Below are positions 7,249 to 10,328 of a stretch of DNA of 10,328 bases, one piece after another. The stretch lies in the NCBI GenBank assembly GCA_026988735.1, contig JALSKR010000227.1, positions 1 through 10,328 of the forward strand, read 5' to 3'. This DNA comes from Sulfurimonas sp. (GTDB lineage Bacteria; Campylobacterota; Campylobacteria; Campylobacterales; Sulfurimonadaceae). The notes below the pieces were generated by a model that had not been told where the DNA came from, made no database searches, and saw only the letters and a list, made by a program, of their open reading frames with translations. The position numbers and the translations under genes are program-made. Every line of letters starts with the position of its first letter. The first letter of the stretch is position 1.

Positions 7249-8939
7249 AAAAATTCCAAATCATCATCATTTTCAATAGCTTCTTCTTCGGGAGATGCAA
7301 ATATAAAACGCTCGATTGAAGCACAGTTTTCCAGTAGAGATGCATCAAGATAATGAATATCTGGTGTATTTGGCTCTATAAATATATATTTTTTCCAAGT
7401 TGCCAAATCATCTATAAGTCCTTGTATATAAAAACGCAATTTCTCTTTTTTCTCTACTTCAAGCATATTCACAGGAAGACGCTGAAATACTTTAGAGAGA
7501 GATTCTAAAGATATAGCCAAATCATTAAACTCAATAGTCTCATGCAATACATGAATGTATTTTTCTAACACTCCACAGACAGCATCTAAAACTTCATTGT
7601 CAAGTTCTACTTTATTGTAAAGTATATCTTTCATCTCTGTTTCATTTTCATTTAAATCATCTAACATATAAGAATCTACTTCAAATTCTTGCAAAAATTC
7701 TTGCGCACTAATTTTTTGATGTTCTTTATAATGCATAGCAGCAATATTTACATGTTTTAAAATTCCACTCGCCTTGGTAGATACAAGGTTCGTTGGAACA
7801 GATTTTTTAGATACACTAAGCCTTATGATTAGCTTTTTATTTGAAACATTATGTTTATCTATTGTTGTCGTAATCCTTGCTTCATTTGTTTCTATCAACG
7901 CAAGACATTCTTCTATTACAGCATCATCCACATCAAAAAAATCAATAAAAACAGCTATGTCCTTTTCCTTCGTAATGTTAATATATGCACAAATATAGCC
8001 TACCCTATTTAAAGAATGTACTAAAGCATGATATACAATTTCTAAATAGTTTTCAATAATATCGAAGTTGTCATTTGCATATTGATTAAAAAGCACATAA
8101 TGTATTTGCTCCCAAAAAATATCTATTTCCAAATAAGAACTAATAAGTATAATTTTTGACTCATAAAAATTTGGAACTTCTTTTTTTAAATTTTCTGGCA
8201 CATTTTGCATATTTATAGTTGCTAGATGTGACTTGGCATTTTTTAGATGTAGCGTTTGCAGTAAAATACATACAAGTTGTTCATGAAATGTTTTTGCGGA
8301 GGCATAATTTCTATAAAGCTTATTCACCTCAAGTGATTTAAATGTTATAAAAATTTCTTCTGATATTTTTGCAATTGCATCGGTTTGTAAAGCCATAACT
8401 AAAGTAGCTGTCACAAGATATATATCCGCTGCATCTTGTATAGAAAGTTTATAATAATCTACAATATAATCAATAAGATATTTTAACTCTCGCAAAGGTT
8501 TATCTAAATTATTAAAATGCTGTAACGCTTTAATAAAATTATTTTGCAAGGTCTCCATATGAATATTTGCATAATTTCTAACATGTTTGAAAATCTTTGC
8601 ATGTATATTTACATTGTTATAATCTAAAAGAGCTTTAAAATCCAAACGATACAAACGCATTTTTATATTTAATGCAATAACATCGCTACTGTAACCAACT
8701 ACAGCAAGCCATGAACGCATTAAATCTTGTCTGATATATTTGTTGATTATTCCTTTTTCATTCATAACATATGCTAAATCAATGAGTAAAAGATGTGAAT
8801 CCAAATAGCTTATATTATCAATCTTTTTCTTAAGTGCATCATAATCTTGAATTAATATATAATCGTATTCTTTTTCAATAATTTTCAATATTTCTGCATC
8901 TTCTCGAACAAAAGCATATATTTTCACATCAGTTTTCAT
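7245..8939 (-). CDS. Uncharacterised protein with receiver-like N-terminus and acidic C-terminal tail
   Basis: A 564-residue protein I do not recognise by name. Visible parts: residues about 5-120 alternate strands and helices like a CheY-type receiver, with HLLLID ending in Asp54 (the position of a phospho-acceptor), then WLAVVGYSS (77-85) and KALLDY (102-107). However, the acidic pair after the first strand and the conserved Lys of the last strand are not clear, so it may not be phosphorylated. A helical region follows (about 128-235). A mixed region (about 292-378) has a weak resemblance to histidine-kinase-type ATPase folds but no visible N, G1 or G2 boxes. A helical C-terminal part (about 410-545) could act like an Hpt or dimerisation bundle. 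The protein ends in an acidic linker and DDDLEFF. No signal peptide or membrane helix is present. The ATG has AGGA ten bases upstream. The gene lies 38 bases behind the MutS-like gene and has its own probable promoter. Existence of the gene is secure, function is not. Confidence 0.8.
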   Translation of the reverse strand: MKTDVKIYAFVREDAEILKIIEKEYDYILIQDYDALKKKIDNISYLDSHLLLIDLAYVMNEKGIINKYIRQDLMRSWLAVVGYSSDVIALNIKMRLYRLDFKALLDYNNVNIHAKIFKHVRNYANIHMETLQNNFIKALQHFNNLDKPLRELKYLIDYIVDYYKLSIQDAADIYLVTATLVMALQTDAIAKISEEIFITFKSLEVNKLYRNYASAKTFHEQLVCILLQTLHLKNAKSHLATINMQNVPENLKKEVPNFYESKIILISSYLEIDIFWEQIHYVLFNQYANDNFDIIENYLEIVYHALVHSLNRVGYICAYINITKEKDIAVFIDFFDVDDAVIEECLALIETNEARITTTIDKHNVSNKKLIIRLSVSKKSVPTNLVSTKASGILKHVNIAAMHYKEHQKISAQEFLQEFEVDSYMLDDLNENETEMKDILYNKVELDNEVLDAVCGVLEKYIHVLHETIEFNDLAISLESLSKVFQRLPVNMLEVEKKEKLRFYIQGLIDDLATWKKYIFIEPNTPDIHYLDASLLENCASIERFIFASPEEEAIENDDDLEFF

Positions 8940-8971
8940 AAATAGTTAATCCTAACTTTTTTCTTTTTACA

Positions 8972-8980
8972 ATTATATCA
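8972..8980 (-). promoter_or_regulatory. Extended -10 promoter for the 564-residue unknown gene
   Basis: Read on the minus strand, TGATATAAT (8980 to 8972) is a perfect extended -10, and its TGA is the stop codon of the MutS-like gene. Transcription would start near 8965, leaving a leader of about 26 bases with an AGGA ribosome site. It would allow the downstream gene to be expressed independently of, or in addition to, read-through from mutS. Confidence 0.5.
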
Positions 8981-10328
8981 CCAATCGTCTAAAACAAACT
9001 TCTGCGTTTCTTCTTCTTTTGTCACTGCTACATTCTTATTGATTTCAGGTTCCTCTGTTTTTTTTATTATTGGTTTTTGTATTTGTTCTTCAAACTGTAA
9101 CTCCAGTCCTTTGCTTGTCATAATAAAGCCGTTTACATGTAACTTGCCGTCATGAATTTGCTTGTGATGTTCTTTACACAAAGGTACAAGATTATGTTTA
9201 TTGTCTTTGTGAAAATGTCCTATAAATCCTGCCTTGTCTGCGAGTGACTTTTGCGATATATGATGTACATCTTCTGCCACGGCTCCACAAATTATACACT
9301 TGGTAACATATAATTCTTTGTTGTATTTTGACTTTTTCTTTTTTACAAGCAGTTCAAGCTCATCATAATCATTGGCAAGGCGTTTTCTGATGGCATTGGC
9401 ACTCTCTAAAAATTCACTGTCCATATGCAGTGATTTTGCAAATTCAAGTCCGTAAATACTGCTTCCGCTTCCGGCTTGAAGCACACGGTTAAATATCAGC
9501 TTGTCATTCTCTTCATCATACTCCACACTCAAATGCAGATTAACAACATTGTCAAGCGAAGTAATTTCATTCATAGTAGAGAGCTGATGCAGATGGGTTG
9601 CAAACAAAAACAGACATCTTATACGCGCAAGTTTTTGTATGGCTGCAGCCACAATCGCCACACCGGAGAGTGTTTCTGTCCCGTGACTTATTTCATCACC
9701 CAAAACAAGTGACTTTACAGTGGAGCGATTAAAAATATTTTTTAATTCCAACATCTCCACTGCAAAAGTTGAAAGCCCTTTTGCAAGATTGTCATGTGAT
9801 ACGATACGCGTAAAAAGCGAATCATATATACTGAATTTCATCACAGCAGCACTCACAAAAAATCCCGACTGCGCCATTAACACCGCAATGCCGATGCTCT
9901 TCATCAAAGAAGATTTTCCGCTTGAATTGATACCGTACAAAAGAACACCGTTTATGTCATGCCCGTCATGCACAGCCACATCAAGCATAACCGTTTTTGG
10001 ATGTGGCAAATCCATATAATCACGATTTCCCATTACTATATCATTTGGCACATACAGACCGCCCCGCTCCTGCACTTCTATCAAAGGATGACGCAGTTGC
10101 ATTATCTGCATAAAGTTCTCATCCTCTTTGGTTGCTACTATCATGGGTCTTGCATGATTATATTCCTGTGCTGCCTTTGAAGAGCTCACACCCACATCCA
10201 AATCAGCCACATAGCTGATAACCCTGTCAAAAAGAAGCGAATAGCGTCTCTCAAATAGTGCTTGCAGTTGAATATAGCGTTCTTTTACCAAAACAACAAT
10301 TTTACGGCGGTTTTTCATAATATTGTCA
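8978..10328 (-). CDS. MutS7-type protein: MutS ATPase domain fused to HNH nuclease (N-terminal part outside window)
   Basis: C-terminal part of a MutS-superfamily protein. The frame stays open to the right window edge: three in-frame codons precede the Met at 10318, so that Met is internal. Counting from it, the end of the core/clamp is at 1-60. The ATPase follows with Walker A GINSSGKSS (129-137), STFAVEML (183-190), Walker B LVLGDE (204-209) followed by SHGTETLSG, and the THLHQL switch (241-246). A lysine-rich linker (325-333) leads to an HNH domain: CxxC (341-344), VHH (351-353), HNLVPLC (375-381) and HHKQIH (384-389). This fusion is the mark of the MutS7 subfamily. In mismatch repair terms the HNH could supply in cis the nicking done elsewhere by MutL or MutH, which is a published idea rather than something shown here. 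The C-terminus is a charged tail ending FVLDDW. Base composition is clearly more GC-rich than its downstream neighbour. Confidence 0.9.
   Translation of the reverse strand, partial: DNIMKNRRKIVVLVKERYIQLQALFERRYSLLFDRVISYVADLDVGVSSSKAAQEYNHARPMIVATKEDENFMQIMQLRHPLIEVQERGGLYVPNDIVMGNRDYMDLPHPKTVMLDVAVHDGHDINGVLLYGINSSGKSSLMKSIGIAVLMAQSGFFVSAAVMKFSIYDSLFTRIVSHDNLAKGLSTFAVEMLELKNIFNRSTVKSLVLGDEISHGTETLSGVAIVAAAIQKLARIRCLFLFATHLHQLSTMNEITSLDNVVNLHLSVEYDEENDKLIFNRVLQAGSGSSIYGLEFAKSLHMDSEFLESANAIRKRLANDYDELELLVKKKKSKYNKELYVTKCIICGAVAEDVHHISQKSLADKAGFIGHFHKDNKHNLVPLCKEHHKQIHDGKLHVNGFIMTSKGLELQFEEQIQKPIIKKTEEPEINKNVAVTKEEETQKFVLDDW

Noticed and set aside
7231..7252. Small hairpin AAGC-N4-GCTT followed by T on the minus strand at the end of the unknown gene
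   Set aside because: The stem is only four base pairs and lies in yqeY coding sequence; too weak to call a terminator.
9476..10180. Three short plus-strand open frames opposite the MutS7 ATPase domain
   Set aside because: They overlap each other and are antisense to strongly conserved Walker and HNH-linked coding sequence. None shows a family signature.
8978..10318. Reading the MutS-like gene as complete from the Met at 10318
   Set aside because: The frame continues without a stop to the window edge, and the sequence after that Met starts in the middle of the MutS core/clamp, so it is an internal Met of a longer protein.
1..10328. CRISPR arrays, tRNA or rRNA genes, insertion sequences, prophage or toxin-antitoxin genes
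   Set aside because: No repeated spacer pattern, cloverleaf, transposase or terminal inverted repeats were seen, and nearly all the DNA is occupied by the eight genes listed.

Overview
The window looks like chromosomal DNA from a Campylobacterota (Epsilonproteobacteria) species, most likely Sulfurimonas or a close relative. The grounds are AT-rich genes packed almost without gaps, extended -10 promoters (TGnTATAAT) without clear -35 boxes, a flagellar gene behind a sigma-54-type promoter, a nitrate-sensor-like GGDEF protein, and a MutS homologue fused to an HNH nuclease. That MutS architecture (MutS7) is known from some Epsilonproteobacteria, octocoral mitochondria and giant viruses. No rRNA, tRNA, CRISPR array, insertion sequence or phage gene was found.

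Layout. (1) Bases 1-2655, plus strand: the 3' part of valS (valyl-tRNA synthetase), then a SulP-family anion transporter with a C-terminal STAS domain. The transporter starts at a TTG one base after the valS stop, so the two are probably one operon, ending at an AT-rich hairpin. (2) 2748-4610, plus strand: a membrane-bound diguanylate cyclase with a periplasmic NIT-like sensor, a PAS domain and an intact GGDEF domain. (3) 6731-4616, minus strand: flgH (flagellar L-ring lipoprotein), overlapped by a gene for an exported transglutaminase-like Cys-His-Asp protein. A sigma-54-type promoter lies just upstream of flgH. (4) 6805-7248, plus strand: a yqeY-type gene read divergently from flgH from its own extended -10 promoter, which interleaves with the sigma-54 site. 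(5) 10328-7245, minus strand: the 3' half of a mutS7-type gene (ATPase plus HNH), then an unrecognised 564-residue protein with a receiver-like N-terminus. The latter has its own probable promoter overlapping the mutS stop codon.

Working together. The genes form separate small units: translation plus anion transport, c-di-GMP signalling, flagellar assembly, and DNA repair or recombination plus an unknown partner. There is no gap of 300 bases or more. Convergent neighbours meet with a 5-base gap (4611-4615) or a 4-base TTAA overlap (7245-7248). The points most worth following are the MutS7-HNH gene with its uncharacterised neighbour, the transglutaminase-like protein coupled to flgH, and the interleaved sigma-54/sigma-70 promoters.
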